A stretch of 64,000 nucleotides of DNA from an uncultured Eubacteriales bacterium (GCA_900545175.1 UQYF01000003.1:62001-126000); one strand, 5' to 3'; positions 24,444-34,185 are shown, counted from the first letter of the stretch. A program made the numbers and translations. Notes: generated from the letters alone by a model not told the origin.

Positions 24444-25416
24444 AAGCAAAGACTTTTCTGTAGTACAGTTCAGGGTCAATATACTGTGAATCAACGTGGG
24501 CAGCTCCGTGTGCAACATAGAGCTGCTTTTCACATGCGGCTGCATTGTACAGTTCAAATACCATTGAAGTCGGAACGAACATATCGCTGTCTCCGTGAAT
24601 GAAAAAAGTAGGCGTACTGCTTTTTTTGACATAATTTATAACATTGCCTTTTTTAAAGTTAAGTCCAGTCTTAAATCTTGAGATAAAGTCTGCTGTATAC
24701 AAGGCAGGAAAAGGCGGAAGATGAAAAAGCTGCTTAAGATTGAAAGAAAATTCGCCGCGAATGGAACTGAACCCACAGTCGGCAATGGCGCAGATGACAT
24801 TATCAGGCAGTGCCTTTTCGCCTGTAGCCATGAGAACCGTGGCAGCACCCATTGAATGGCCGTGAAGGACAATGGAAGCCTGCGGGTCACGTTTTACGAT
24901 TACATTAATCCAGTCGAGAAGGTCGAAGTGTTCAGGATAGCCCATTCCGATGTATTTTCCTTCGCTGCTGCCATGTGCGCGCTGTTCAAGATAGAAGATA
25001 TTATAGCCGCGTTCTATATATGGGAGAGCGTAAGTCAGGATATTGATTGGGGTATCTCGGTATCCATGGACAAGCATAACCCAGTTGTGAGTTAAAGCTT
25101 CAGCTGGAAAAATGTGACCTATAAGCTTTAATCCGTCATGTGAGGTTATGGATACATCCTCGCGTTCGGCTGTGGCATGCCATTTCTTCATGCGTTCCAT
25201 GGCGGAAAGATAATTCTTTTCAATTATATATTTGGGAGTATCCGGAGTGAGAGTGTTTATATCAACAGTTTCACTTTTCCAGAACTTATCGGCAAGGTAT
25301 CCTTTCTTTTTCAGGCAAAAGGATGTGAGCAATGAACCGGCAAGCATGGAAGCGGCAGTGGATGTGGCTGCGGTTATTGAAACGGCTTTTATGATTGTAC
25401 GATGTTGTTTTTTCAT
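24409..25416 (-). CDS. Alpha/beta hydrolase with N-terminal membrane anchor or signal
   Basis: The 335-aa protein has a hydrophobic N-terminus (residues 10-35, then FCLKKKGYLADKFW) and an alpha/beta hydrolase core. The oxyanion region is LVHGYRDTP, the nucleophile elbow is GHSMGA, the likely acid is in HGDSDMFVP and the His in HGAAHVDS. It resembles the YqkD/FrsA-like extracellular or membrane-bound serine hydrolases of Firmicutes. The substrate is unknown. ATG is preceded by AAAGGAG on the minus strand. It is divergent from the beta-lactamase-family gene across a repeat region. Confidence 0.85.
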   Translation of the reverse strand: MKKQHRTIIKAVSITAATSTAASMLAGSLLTSFCLKKKGYLADKFWKSETVDINTLTPDTPKYIIEKNYLSAMERMKKWHATAEREDVSITSHDGLKLIGHIFPAEALTHNWVMLVHGYRDTPINILTYALPYIERGYNIFYLEQRAHGSSEGKYIGMGYPEHFDLLDWINVIVKRDPQASIVLHGHSMGAATVLMATGEKALPDNVICAIADCGFSSIRGEFSFNLKQLFHLPPFPALYTADFISRFKTGLNFKKGNVINYVKKSSTPTFFIHGDSDMFVPTSMVFELYNAAACEKQLYVAHGAAHVDSQYIDPELYYRKVFAFIDKYRTSSHL

Positions 25417-25576
25417 GTTGGGCTCCTTTTAAAATATTATGTATTTCCTGGTACATCTCGAAAATTAAAGATTTTCTGGATGTCCGTGTTCGCATTATCA
25501 ACCAATGAAGATAAGCTGGATCTTGTGCAGGAACAACATCGCTTATCTTTATTTTGGATAGTATTGATCATTTACA

Positions 25577-25750
25577 CTCATTATATCGTGAGCATAGCTC
25601 ACTCAATAATTTCGCTGTTCGCCAAGAGTGAGCAAGCTCACTCCGACTCTCTTTTGCTCATTATATCGTAAGCATAGCTTACTCAATAATTTCATCGCTC
25701 GTTAATCATGCAAGCATGTTAACTCGCTTGCATTCATTATATCATAAATA
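25577..25750. repeat. Tandem hairpin repeat, about 80-bp period, 2.3 copies
   Basis: The unit starts CTCATTATATCGTGAGCATA at 25577 and recurs at 25657 and, in part, at about 25733. Each unit carries small palindromes (GTGAGCATAGCTCAC, GTAAGCATAGCTTAC, GAGTGAGCAAGCTCACTC). It lies in the 462-bp gap between divergent genes, so promoters for both should be close. An AGATAAGC/GCTTATCT hairpin lies at about 25509-25548. Confidence 0.7.
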
Positions 25751-25878
25751 CACACTTTCATAAATGACATTTAGGTGATACAATAGAAGAAAATAAAATA
25801 TGCGGTTGAAATATGAGCGAAAATCAATCGCAGTCTTAATACTTTTATATTACAGGCTGCTCAGAAAAGAGGATTATT

Positions 25879-27057
25879 ATGAACAATAAGAGACTTGAAA
25901 ATGTTAAGAGATTGTTTGAAGATTATGTAAAAAACGGACATGCGGCAGGAGCAAGTGTAGCCGTATTTAAGGATTGCAAGGAGAGATTTTACTTTGATAC
26001 AGGGTATGCAGATATTGAAAGAGGTCATGATATGTCACATAATACTATATTCCGCTGTTTTTCAATGACCAAGCCGATAACTTCTGTCGCAGTTCTTATT
26101 CTTATGGAGAGAGGAATTATAGACCTTTACAGTCCTGTATCAGCATATCTTCCTGAGTTTGCTGTTGAGAATATGAAAGTCTTAGACGAAGACAATGTTG
26201 TACCGGCTAAGAATGAGATGACGGTCAGGGATTTGATGAATATGACAGCCGGTACGGTCTATCCGGATCTTGGAGATGAGGCAGGCAGGAGAATGGCTCT
26301 TCTTTATGATACCATAAGCGGTGAGCAGGACATGGGAGTGAAGCCGGGAACGATGGATTTTGTGAGAAGAATAGCTCTTCAGCCGCTTGCATTTGAGCCG
26401 GGAACGCATTGGAGATATGGAACAGAGGCGGATATTTTAGGAGCAGTTGTCGAAGCGGCATCGGGTATGAGATTTGGAGATTTCCTTGAGAAGGAGATAT
26501 TTAAGCCTCTTGGAATGAAGGATACAGCATTTTTTGTCCCTGATGAGAAAAAAGAGCGTTTTGCACAGATATATAATGTCGTTGAACCGGGAGTGTTCGC
26601 GATTGCTAAGGACAGACATCTTGGAATGGAAGGCTTTGGCAGCAGACCGGCATTTGAATCAGGAGGTGCAGGACTTGTATCAACCGTGGAAGACTATGGA
26701 AAGTTTGCCATGATGCTTGCAAATGGCGGAACATATGACGGTGTAAGAATCCTCTCACCTTATACGGTTGAATTCATGGGAAGCAATCAGCTTAATGATG
26801 CATGCAGGAAGGATTTGACATGGGAGACATTAAGAGGCTATGGCTATGGAAATCTTTGCCGTGTAATGGACACACCGCATAGTGCCGGATGTAGTGTGCA
26901 GCTTGGAGCGTTCGGATGGGATGGATGGACAGGAAATTATTTCCTTATAGATCCTGTTGAGAACATGGTAATAATGTATGTGATTCAAAAATGTGATGGG
27001 ACAGATGACAAGCTTATAAGGAAGCTCCTTAATACAGTGTATGGTGCACTCTGCTAG
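25879..27057 (+). CDS. Serine hydrolase of the beta-lactamase (class C-like/EstB) family
   Basis: The 392-aa cytoplasmic protein has no signal peptide. Ser62-x-x-Lys65 lies in CFSMTKPITS, and Tyr of YGTEAD occupies the usual YxN position. The family includes esterases, D-peptidases and class C beta-lactamases. Without a signal peptide, an esterase or amidase role is more likely than antibiotic resistance. ATG 25879 follows AGAGGA. It is monocistronic between a repeat region and glnS. Confidence 0.85.
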   Translation: MNNKRLENVKRLFEDYVKNGHAAGASVAVFKDCKERFYFDTGYADIERGHDMSHNTIFRCFSMTKPITSVAVLILMERGIIDLYSPVSAYLPEFAVENMKVLDEDNVVPAKNEMTVRDLMNMTAGTVYPDLGDEAGRRMALLYDTISGEQDMGVKPGTMDFVRRIALQPLAFEPGTHWRYGTEADILGAVVEAASGMRFGDFLEKEIFKPLGMKDTAFFVPDEKKERFAQIYNVVEPGVFAIAKDRHLGMEGFGSRPAFESGGAGLVSTVEDYGKFAMMLANGGTYDGVRILSPYTVEFMGSNQLNDACRKDLTWETLRGYGYGNLCRVMDTPHSAGCSVQLGAFGWDGWTGNYFLIDPVENMVIMYVIQKCDGTDDKLIRKLLNTVYGALC

Positions 27058-27096
27058 GTACAATGGGGATTTATAATAATATAGATAAAAAAGTAT

Positions 27097-27125
27097 TTAC
27101 TTGAATGATGCAAGTGTGTTAGAAT
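27097..27125 (+). promoter_or_regulatory. glnS promoter
   Basis: TTACTT at 27097-27102, a 17-bp spacer and TAGAAT at 27120-27125. The small palindrome ACTTG-N7-CAAGT (27099-27115) lies in the spacer. Confidence 0.5.
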
Positions 27126-27164
27126 GAAGAAATGAGTAAATGATTCAAAGGAGACTTATTTTCT

Positions 27165-28859
27165 ATGGATAACAATAATAATGAAGAAGCTGTTTCAAAG
27201 AATTTTATTGAACAGATTATAGAGAAGGATCTTGCTGATGGACATTGCAAGGTTGTGAAGACACGTTTTCCACCTGAACCCAATGGGTATCTTCATATAG
27301 GACATGCTAAGTCTATATTATTAAACTATGGGCTTGCTGTTAAATATAACGGAAAGTTCAACATGAGATTTGATGACACTAATCCTACTAAAGAGAAGGA
27401 AGAGTTTGTTGAATCTATCAAGAAGGATATTGCATGGCTCGGAGCTGACTGGGAAGACAGACTCTATTTTGCATCTGATTATTTTCCTCAGATGTATGAG
27501 AATGCTGTTAAGCTTATCAAGAAAGGAAAGGCATATGTATGTGACCTTACAGCTGATGAGATAAGAGCATACAGAGGAACGCTTACTGAGCCGGGCAGGA
27601 ATAGCCCATACAGAGACCGTTCAGTAGAGGAGAACCTCCGTCTCTTTGAAGAGATGAAGGAAGGCAAATATGCTGATGGTGAGAAGGTGCTTCGTGCTAA
27701 GATAGACATGGCATCTCCTAATATCAATATGAGAGATCCTGTTATATACAGGGTTGCACATATGACACATCATAGAACAGGTGATAAATGGTGCATCTAT
27801 CCAATGTATGATTTTGCACATCCTATTGAGGATGCTATTGAAGGTATAACACATTCAATATGTACTCTTGAGTTCGAGGATCACAGACCTCTATATGACT
27901 GGGTAGTAATAGAGTGTGGTTACAAGAATTCACCTGAAGAGTCACCTAAGCAGATAGAATTTGCAAAGCTATATCTTACTAATGTCATTACAGGTAAGAG
28001 ATATATCAAGAAGCTTGTTGAGGAAGGAATTGTAGACGGCTGGGATGATCCTCGTCTTGTATCTTTGAGTGCACTAAGAAGAAGAGGATATACACCTGAA
28101 TCTATCAAGAAGTTTGTTGAGCTTGTAGGTGTTGCGAAGGCCAACAGCTCTGTAGATTATGCTATGCTTGAGTACTGCATAAGAGATGATTTAAGACTTA
28201 AGAAGAGCAGAATAATGGCTGTGCTTGATCCGATTAAGCTCGTAATCGACAACTATCCGGAGGGTCAGGTTGAGTATCTTGATGCTCCTAACAATCTTGA
28301 GAATCCTGAGCTTGGAAGCAGAAAGCTTGCATTTGAGAGAGAACTCTATATTGAGAGAGAAGATTTCATGGAGGAACCTCCTAAGAAATATTACCGTCTT
28401 TTCCCAGGCAATGAAGTGCGCCTTATGAATGCATACTTTGTAAAGTGTGAGAGCTTTGTAAAGGATGATAATGGCAAGGTTATAGAGGTTCATTGTACTT
28501 ATGATCCTGCAACTAAGAGTGGTTCCGGTTTTGAAGGCAGAAAAGTGAAAGGAACAATACACTGGGTGCCTGTTCATCATTGTGTAAATGCTACGGTCAA
28601 GCTCTATGAGAATCTTGTAGATGAAGAGAAAGGTGTATACAATGAGGATGGAACAATGAATATCAATCCTGATTCCCTGACAGTTGTAGATACATGCTAT
28701 ATTGAAGAGAGTGTCAAGGATGCGAAGCCTCTTGACAGTTTTCAGTTTGTCCGCAATGGATTTTTCTGTGTAGACGGAAGAGATGGACAGCCTATAGATA
28801 AGGATCGCCTTGTATTTAACCGCATTGTATCGCTCAAGAGTTCATTCAGGCTCAATTAG
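27165..28859 (+). CDS. glnS: Glutamine--tRNA ligase
   Basis: Class I synthetase that charges tRNA-Gln directly. The 564-aa product has FPPEPNGYLHIGHAKS (HIGH motif), NMRFDDTNP, the GlnRS signature GWDDPRLVSLSALRRRGY and the C-terminal beta-barrel anticodon domain (GRKVKGTIHWVPVHH). The position of the E. coli MSKRK loop reads TGKRY, keeping the Lys-Arg. ATG 27165 has AAAGGAG at 27147-27153. Many Firmicutes instead amidate Glu-tRNA-Gln with GatCAB, so glnS here probably came by transfer or is used in parallel. Confidence 0.96.
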   Translation: MDNNNNEEAVSKNFIEQIIEKDLADGHCKVVKTRFPPEPNGYLHIGHAKSILLNYGLAVKYNGKFNMRFDDTNPTKEKEEFVESIKKDIAWLGADWEDRLYFASDYFPQMYENAVKLIKKGKAYVCDLTADEIRAYRGTLTEPGRNSPYRDRSVEENLRLFEEMKEGKYADGEKVLRAKIDMASPNINMRDPVIYRVAHMTHHRTGDKWCIYPMYDFAHPIEDAIEGITHSICTLEFEDHRPLYDWVVIECGYKNSPEESPKQIEFAKLYLTNVITGKRYIKKLVEEGIVDGWDDPRLVSLSALRRRGYTPESIKKFVELVGVAKANSSVDYAMLEYCIRDDLRLKKSRIMAVLDPIKLVIDNYPEGQVEYLDAPNNLENPELGSRKLAFERELYIEREDFMEEPPKKYYRLFPGNEVRLMNAYFVKCESFVKDDNGKVIEVHCTYDPATKSGSGFEGRKVKGTIHWVPVHHCVNATVKLYENLVDEEKGVYNEDGTMNINPDSLTVVDTCYIEESVKDAKPLDSFQFVRNGFFCVDGRDGQPIDKDRLVFNRIVSLKSSFRLN

Positions 28860-28895
28860 ATAAAATAATTAATAAAACGAAAGGAAGGCAGTAAT

Positions 28896-29738
28896 ATGGC
28901 TGGAGTTTTTTCAGATCTTTCTTCATTAGGTTTTGGAGGTTTGTCAAATGTCAATATATATGAAGATGAAGAAGAGAAGAAGAGTGCAAAACAGCAGGGT
29001 GCTGTAGCAGGAGTTCCACAATATAATGAGGTGGACTTCCTTTTTGACAAGAAAGTTCAGTGTCCGGTATGTGACAACGAGTTCAAGATTAAGACTGTCA
29101 AGACGGGAAAGCCGCATCTTATTGGCTCTGATCCGGATTTACGTCCGAAATATCAGGGAATAGATTCTGTAAAGTATGATGTGATTGTATGTCCGCATTG
29201 CGGATATGGTGCTTTAAGCCGTTTCTTCAGTTACATGACTACACGTCAGGCTAAGCTTATACACGATAATATAACAGTTAATTTCAAAGGGCTCAAACCG
29301 ACAGGTGATACATACACCTATGATGATTCCATAACAAGATACAAGTTAGCATTACTTAACACTATTGTTAAGAAAGCCAAGGTGAGCGAGAGAGCATACA
29401 CATGCCTTAAGCTTGCATGGATATACAGAGGCAAGGCAGAGAATCTTAAAGAGACGGATGCTGACTATAAAAAGCAAAAAGATGAGTGTGCCGCTAACGA
29501 GAAGGAAATGCTTTCAAATGCATATGAAGGCTTTGTGATGAGTGTTTCTAAAGAGAATTATCCGATATGCGGAATGGATGAAACTACACTTGATTACCTT
29601 ATGGCAAATCTTGCTAAGCAGATAGGAAAGAATGATGAGGCGGCGAGAATCATATCAAAGATATTGGTTTCTAAGACTGCAAATCCTAAGATTAAAGATA
29701 AAGCAAGAGACCTTAAGGATTCTCTCAAAGTTAAATAG
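28896..29738 (+). CDS. DUF2225 zinc-ribbon-like protein
   Basis: The 280-aa protein has two Cys pairs, CPVCDNEF (near residue 53) and CPHCGYGALSRFF (near residue 90), that fit one zinc site. A helical, TPR-like C-terminus follows (SERAYTCLKLAWIYRGKAEN). This is the DUF2225 pattern common in Clostridia; its function is unknown. ATG 28896 has GGAAGG upstream. It lies 36 bp behind glnS and 19 bp before the LTA-synthase-like gene. Confidence 0.85.
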   Translation: MAGVFSDLSSLGFGGLSNVNIYEDEEEKKSAKQQGAVAGVPQYNEVDFLFDKKVQCPVCDNEFKIKTVKTGKPHLIGSDPDLRPKYQGIDSVKYDVIVCPHCGYGALSRFFSYMTTRQAKLIHDNITVNFKGLKPTGDTYTYDDSITRYKLALLNTIVKKAKVSERAYTCLKLAWIYRGKAENLKETDADYKKQKDECAANEKEMLSNAYEGFVMSVSKENYPICGMDETTLDYLMANLAKQIGKNDEAARIISKILVSKTANPKIKDKARDLKDSLKVK

Positions 29739-29757
29739 AGTGAGTTGTAAGTAAGTT

Positions 29758-31878
29758 ATGAAAGAAAAATTTAGTCTATTACAGAAAATCAAATCATTAA
29801 AAATCAGTCTGCCGGTAAGATTTATCTTACTGGCAGTTGTCGTGAATCTGATTGTTGAGATGTTCAGCAGGCATTCGATATTAGAAGGCTTTGCATATAT
29901 GCTTACAAATCCGCTCTGTTTTATATATGGAGTTATTCTTATATTGTTTACTATGTCATTTGCAGTTCTTGTACATAGAAAAGTGTTTGCACTCACACTT
30001 ATATGTGGAATATGGATTATAGGTGGAATAGTGGATTTTGTTGTGACAGGATTTCGCCATACACCTTTTACGGCACAGGATTTCAGACTTTTGAAATATG
30101 CATTTGAGGTTGCACCGGTATATCTGTCGAACGTACAGATAATAATTGTGGTTGTATTGTCGGTGCTTTTTATGTCGGCAATGGTTGTCTGGTGGTTTAA
30201 GGCACCTAAATACAAAGAAAAAATCAATTATTTTAAAGCACTTGTGGTCGTTTTATCTTGTTGGTTTGTAGTATGGGCTGTGACAAGAGTCGGTGTGTCT
30301 GTTGGTGTCCTTGCCAAGAATTTCGGGAATATAGGAAATGCATATAATGAATATGGTTTTGCATATTGCTTTTCAAACAGCCTTCTAAACAGCGGAATTG
30401 ACAAGCCTAAGGGTTACAATGAGAATACCATAAAAGATATCATGGCAAAGATAGAAGAGCTAGAGAGCCAGAGAGATGAGTTTGCAGACAGATATAAAGA
30501 TGCTGATGAGGATAAAATAGAGTCAGAACCGGCTACAGAGACAGAGTCTGCCGTTAACAATGAGACAAGCAGCACACAGGAGACAGAACAGGACGAAGAT
30601 TATGCAGCAAGTGAGCAGTATCCGAATATAATCTTTTTGCAGCTTGAATCTTTGTTCGACCCACAGCTTTTAAAGGATGTGGAGTTCAGTAGGACAGTCC
30701 TGCCGACACTTGAATGGCTCTATAAGTATTATCCGACCGGTTTTTTATCGGTGCCTTCGGTTGGCGCAGGTACAGCGAACACGGAATTTGAGATTATATC
30801 AGGTATGAATCTTGATGATTTCGGTCCCGGAGAATATCCATATAAGACGGTTTTATCGCACAGTGCCTGTGATTCAATTTGCTTCGACTTGAAAAAGTAT
30901 GGCTATACGACAAATGCAGTGCATGATAACGATGGAACCTTTTATGACAGGAACTCGGTATTTTCGCAGCTTGGATTCGATACATTCACATCGCTTGAGT
31001 ATATGAATAATGTACAATATAACGATATAGGCTGGGCAGACGACAGCGTGCTCACGCAGCAGATTGTTGAAATATTAAATGGCTCAGAAGGCAGAGACTT
31101 CATCTATACCATATCTGTTCAGGGACATGGCGATTATCCTTCTGATTATGAGATAAAGCCCGGTGATATAAGAGCTAAGGGTGAAGCTGTGGAGGACTTT
31201 ATCCAGCCGTTTACATATTATATAAATCAGGCATATGAGATGGACAAATTTGTCGGCGAGCTTATAAGTGCGTTAAGAAAAGTTAATGAGCCTATCGTTC
31301 TCGTGATGTATGGTGACCATCTGCCGGCGTTTGATATAACAGATGATGAGCTGAGTGCAGGAAATACGTATACCACAGAATATGTTGTATGGAACAATAT
31401 CGGACTTGAGAAAGTGGATGAGGATGTCGAAGCATTCCAACTGACAAGCCATGTCATGGATATGTTGGGCATCAGCGGAGGAGCCATATCGAAATATCAC
31501 AGCACTTTAAGGCATTCAGAGAATTATGATGAATATCTTGAAGGTCTGCGTGTGCTTGAATATGATATCCTTTACGGAGATAAGGAGGTGTATGGCGGAA
31601 GCCTTCCATATTCTCAGACAAACCTTCAGATGGGACATAAAAATATATCCATAAAGAATGTGAGCAATGCAGACAATCACTTTATAGTGGTTGGAGAGAA
31701 TTTTACAAAATTCAGTTATGTAATGGTAAACGGAGAGTATGTGGATACCATCTATTCAAGCGATGAAGCTCTCCTAGTAGACGGAATCACCCTCAAGAAA
31801 GGAGACTCCGTCGCAGTTGTTCAAAAGGGCAAGGATGGTATTAAGCTTTCAAGTACAAGCCTGTTTATTTTTCAGTGA
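29758..31878 (+). CDS. LTA-synthase-like membrane sulfatase (phosphoglycerol transferase family)
   Basis: The 706-aa protein has five N-terminal membrane segments (about residues 15-180) and a low-complexity acidic stretch (about 240-280). The extracellular sulfatase-fold domain contains NIIFLQLESLF (metal-binding Glu), VGAGTANTEFE (the Thr is the expected phospho-acceptor nucleophile) and LVMYGDHLPAF (metal-binding Asp-His). The family moves glycerol-phosphate units onto lipid-anchored polymers at the cell surface. A C-terminal beta domain of about 80 aa (from about residue 620) extends the usual length. Its end overlaps the convergent gene by 14 bp. Confidence 0.87.
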   Translation: MKEKFSLLQKIKSLKISLPVRFILLAVVVNLIVEMFSRHSILEGFAYMLTNPLCFIYGVILILFTMSFAVLVHRKVFALTLICGIWIIGGIVDFVVTGFRHTPFTAQDFRLLKYAFEVAPVYLSNVQIIIVVVLSVLFMSAMVVWWFKAPKYKEKINYFKALVVVLSCWFVVWAVTRVGVSVGVLAKNFGNIGNAYNEYGFAYCFSNSLLNSGIDKPKGYNENTIKDIMAKIEELESQRDEFADRYKDADEDKIESEPATETESAVNNETSSTQETEQDEDYAASEQYPNIIFLQLESLFDPQLLKDVEFSRTVLPTLEWLYKYYPTGFLSVPSVGAGTANTEFEIISGMNLDDFGPGEYPYKTVLSHSACDSICFDLKKYGYTTNAVHDNDGTFYDRNSVFSQLGFDTFTSLEYMNNVQYNDIGWADDSVLTQQIVEILNGSEGRDFIYTISVQGHGDYPSDYEIKPGDIRAKGEAVEDFIQPFTYYINQAYEMDKFVGELISALRKVNEPIVLVMYGDHLPAFDITDDELSAGNTYTTEYVVWNNIGLEKVDEDVEAFQLTSHVMDMLGISGGAISKYHSTLRHSENYDEYLEGLRVLEYDILYGDKEVYGGSLPYSQTNLQMGHKNISIKNVSNADNHFIVVGENFTKFSYVMVNGEYVDTIYSSDEALLVDGITLKKGDSVAVVQKGKDGIKLSSTSLFIFQ

Positions 31879-32593
31879 CATCAAGTATGCTATTAGTCTT
31901 AGTAACCGAACGGATGACAGAGTCGCGGGCATTTTTCCACGGTTCATCCTTGTATTTATAATCAAATTTATTGATAAACCATGCTATGTCGTCACGGACA
32001 CGCTTCATATTGTCAAGATAGAGCTTGTTCGTGACTGATGTAAATTCTTCAAGGGAATTTCCTTTAAGCTTTTTGGCTGCTTCGGCAGTCAGAATCTCAT
32101 AGTGGCGGTTGCAGAAACCGTTGCAGCTCTTATATTTTTCGCGAAAATCACTCTCGTTTTCCCATAACATAAAAATTGTATCAATGTAGCGCATGAATAC
32201 CCTCTGGATTCTTTCGCATACAAAGCATGAATTGTTGAGTGCGTGAAGGTATGAAATAAGAGGGCTTTCATCGGTGCTTTTTTTGAAAAAGGAACCGGAT
32301 TTTGTACTTTTCTTTTTCTGGAGCATTTCTATATCATCTATTGTCTTGTCAAAATGTGTCTTCATGACCCAAGCCATACCAAGGCGGTTATCCATATGAT
32401 AAACCTGTTTTATATGCTTGTCGCAAAAGCCAAGGCGGTCTGTCTCACTTCTTACATCATCCTCCATATAGCTTGGTCCCATTGTGTATTCTATGCTGTT
32501 GTCCTCAAGTGTCTTATACATTGTACATATCGGACATTCACAGTCGGAGGCGAAAGCGTCGCTCACCGGAATAGTATATAATTTTTCTTTCAT
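31865..32593 (-). CDS. Cys-rich DUF6062-like protein
   Basis: The 242-aa soluble protein has paired motifs CECPIC (near residue 18), GFCDKH (near residue 56), CFVCERIQ (near 122) and GFCNRHYE (near 160). These are two repeats of a CxxC...CxxH arrangement that could bind zinc or another metal. Families of this pattern (DUF6062, as I recall it) have no known role. GGGAG precedes the ATG on the minus strand. It converges on the LTA-synthase-like gene. Confidence 0.75.
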   Translation of the reverse strand: MKEKLYTIPVSDAFASDCECPICTMYKTLEDNSIEYTMGPSYMEDDVRSETDRLGFCDKHIKQVYHMDNRLGMAWVMKTHFDKTIDDIEMLQKKKSTKSGSFFKKSTDESPLISYLHALNNSCFVCERIQRVFMRYIDTIFMLWENESDFREKYKSCNGFCNRHYEILTAEAAKKLKGNSLEEFTSVTNKLYLDNMKRVRDDIAWFINKFDYKYKDEPWKNARDSVIRSVTKTNSILDVTEK

Positions 32594-32678
32594 GAGGTGT
32601 CTCCCTTCGGGTTAAATATAACTGTATTTATTATACAATAAATGGATATTATGGTCAAAATCTAATTCTATAAAAGCA

Positions 32679-32706
32679 TTGCCTTTTATGCCAGATATGC
32701 TAAAAT
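32679..32706 (+). promoter_or_regulatory. Promoter of the MocR-type regulator gene
   Basis: TTGCCT at 32679-32684, a 16-bp spacer and TAAAAT at 32701-32706. Confidence 0.55.
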
Positions 32707-32742
32707 TGCTGTATGCTTTGTAGAATAAGCCGGAGGTGTAAT

Positions 32743-34185
32743 GTGAAGGAACTGTCAGTACCGCTTGTGATGGGTGGAAAAAAGCCTATATATGAGCAGA
32801 TATATGATTATATAAAAAAAGAAATAAGGGATAAAAAATTAAAGGCTGAGGCAAAACTGCCGTCTACGAGGGCGCTGTCAGAACACCTTAGTGTCAGCAG
32901 AAGTACGGTTCAGCTTGCATATGACCAATTACTCAGCGAAGGGTATATAGAATCAAGACCTTGCAGAGGCTATTATGTTTTAAAGCTGGACGGACTATAT
33001 GACCTTGAAGCGGTTGAGCATAGGCAGTCAGGGGTTGTTATAGAAAAAAAACGAGAGTATGATATAGATTTTTCTCCAAGCGGCATAGAGCTTGATAATT
33101 TTCCATACAATTCATGGCGCAAAGTCAGCAGGGCGGTTATGAGCGAGGAGGCAGGACTGTTTAATATAGGAGAGCCGCAGGGCGATGAAGAGTTCCGCAA
33201 GACGATAGCGGATTATCTGCATGAATCGAGAGGCGTGAATTGCAGTCCGAATAATATTATAGTGGGCGCAGGTGATGAGTATCTTCTTATGCTGTTAGAC
33301 CAGCTTCTGTGTGATGCACACAAAGGAGCATTAAGCTATGCGATGGAAAATCCGGCATATAGAAAGGCATATTTTGTGCTGAATGGAATTGGACGCAGAG
33401 TGTGCCCGGTTCCGCTTGATGAATATGGCATGAGCTGTAGAAAACTTAGGGAAAACAATGCAAATGTAGCGTATGTGACACCTTCACATCAGTATCCGAT
33501 GGGTATCGTGATGAGTATAGGAAGGAGAATGGAGCTGCTTACATGGGCGGGTGAGAGCGATGACAGATATATTGTGGAGGATGATTATGACTCGGAATTC
33601 AGGTACAGAGGCAAACCTATACCGGCACTTCAGGGACTTGATAAGAATGGAAAAGTAATCTATATAGGTACATTTTCAAAATCGATTGCGCCAGGGCTCA
33701 GAATGAGTTACATGGTTCTTCCTGACAGACTGATGGACAGCTATATGCGTGTTGGAAAAAGATATTCGAATACAGTGTCACGTATTGACCAGAATATTGT
33801 CAATCTTTTCATAAAGGAGGGATATTATGAGCGCCATCTGAATAAGATGAGAGGTATATACAAGGCAAAACATGATATACTGCTTGGCGAACTAAAAAAA
33901 TTCGGTGTGGCATATGATGTCGCAGGTGAGAGCGCAGGACTCCATGTCCTTCTCTCAACGGATGAATTTACGGAAAATGAGCTTGTAAGGATGGCGGCGC
34001 AGGAAAGAGTCAGAGTCTATCCGTTGTCTGAGCATTTTTTAAATGATGATATCTCATATGATATTACAAGGCTTACAGGAAAAAAGAGTACAATAATTCT
34101 GGGCTATGCAAGACTTAACGAGGAAGAAATTGTAAGAGGAATCGGGCTTTTGATGGAGGCATTTTCTAATGAAAAAAATCTGTAA
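32743..34185 (+). CDS. MocR/PdxR-family regulator (GntR wHTH + aminotransferase fold)
   Basis: GTG 32743 is chosen over the upstream ATG 32713 because GGAGGTG at 32732-32738 is correctly spaced. The 480-aa product has an N-terminal GntR winged helix (KLPSTRALSEHLSVSRSTVQ) and a full class I aminotransferase domain. The PLP-binding Lys lies in GTFSKSIAPGLRMSYM, and the PLP-binding stretch is IVEDDYDSEFRYRG. Members sense PLP or amino compounds and often control vitamin B6, GABA or taurine genes. No pdx genes are nearby, so the target is unknown. Confidence 0.92.
   Translation: MKELSVPLVMGGKKPIYEQIYDYIKKEIRDKKLKAEAKLPSTRALSEHLSVSRSTVQLAYDQLLSEGYIESRPCRGYYVLKLDGLYDLEAVEHRQSGVVIEKKREYDIDFSPSGIELDNFPYNSWRKVSRAVMSEEAGLFNIGEPQGDEEFRKTIADYLHESRGVNCSPNNIIVGAGDEYLLMLLDQLLCDAHKGALSYAMENPAYRKAYFVLNGIGRRVCPVPLDEYGMSCRKLRENNANVAYVTPSHQYPMGIVMSIGRRMELLTWAGESDDRYIVEDDYDSEFRYRGKPIPALQGLDKNGKVIYIGTFSKSIAPGLRMSYMVLPDRLMDSYMRVGKRYSNTVSRIDQNIVNLFIKEGYYERHLNKMRGIYKAKHDILLGELKKFGVAYDVAGESAGLHVLLSTDEFTENELVRMAAQERVRVYPLSEHFLNDDISYDITRLTGKKSTIILGYARLNEEEIVRGIGLLMEAFSNEKNL

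Noticed and set aside
24090..24632. 180-aa minus-strand ORF
   Set aside because: Overlaps the GH31 remnant and the hydrolase gene in a different frame and has no recognisable domain.
25577..25750. Possible CRISPR array
   Set aside because: Only 2.3 degenerate units with 80-bp period, no constant repeat with unique spacers and no cas genes nearby.
25879..27057. Beta-lactamase resistance gene
   Set aside because: No signal peptide and only the general class C-like motif; an esterase or peptidase role is more likely.
29655..30227. 190-aa minus-strand ORF
   Set aside because: Antisense to the DUF2225 and LTA-synthase-like genes, which have clear motifs and ribosome sites.
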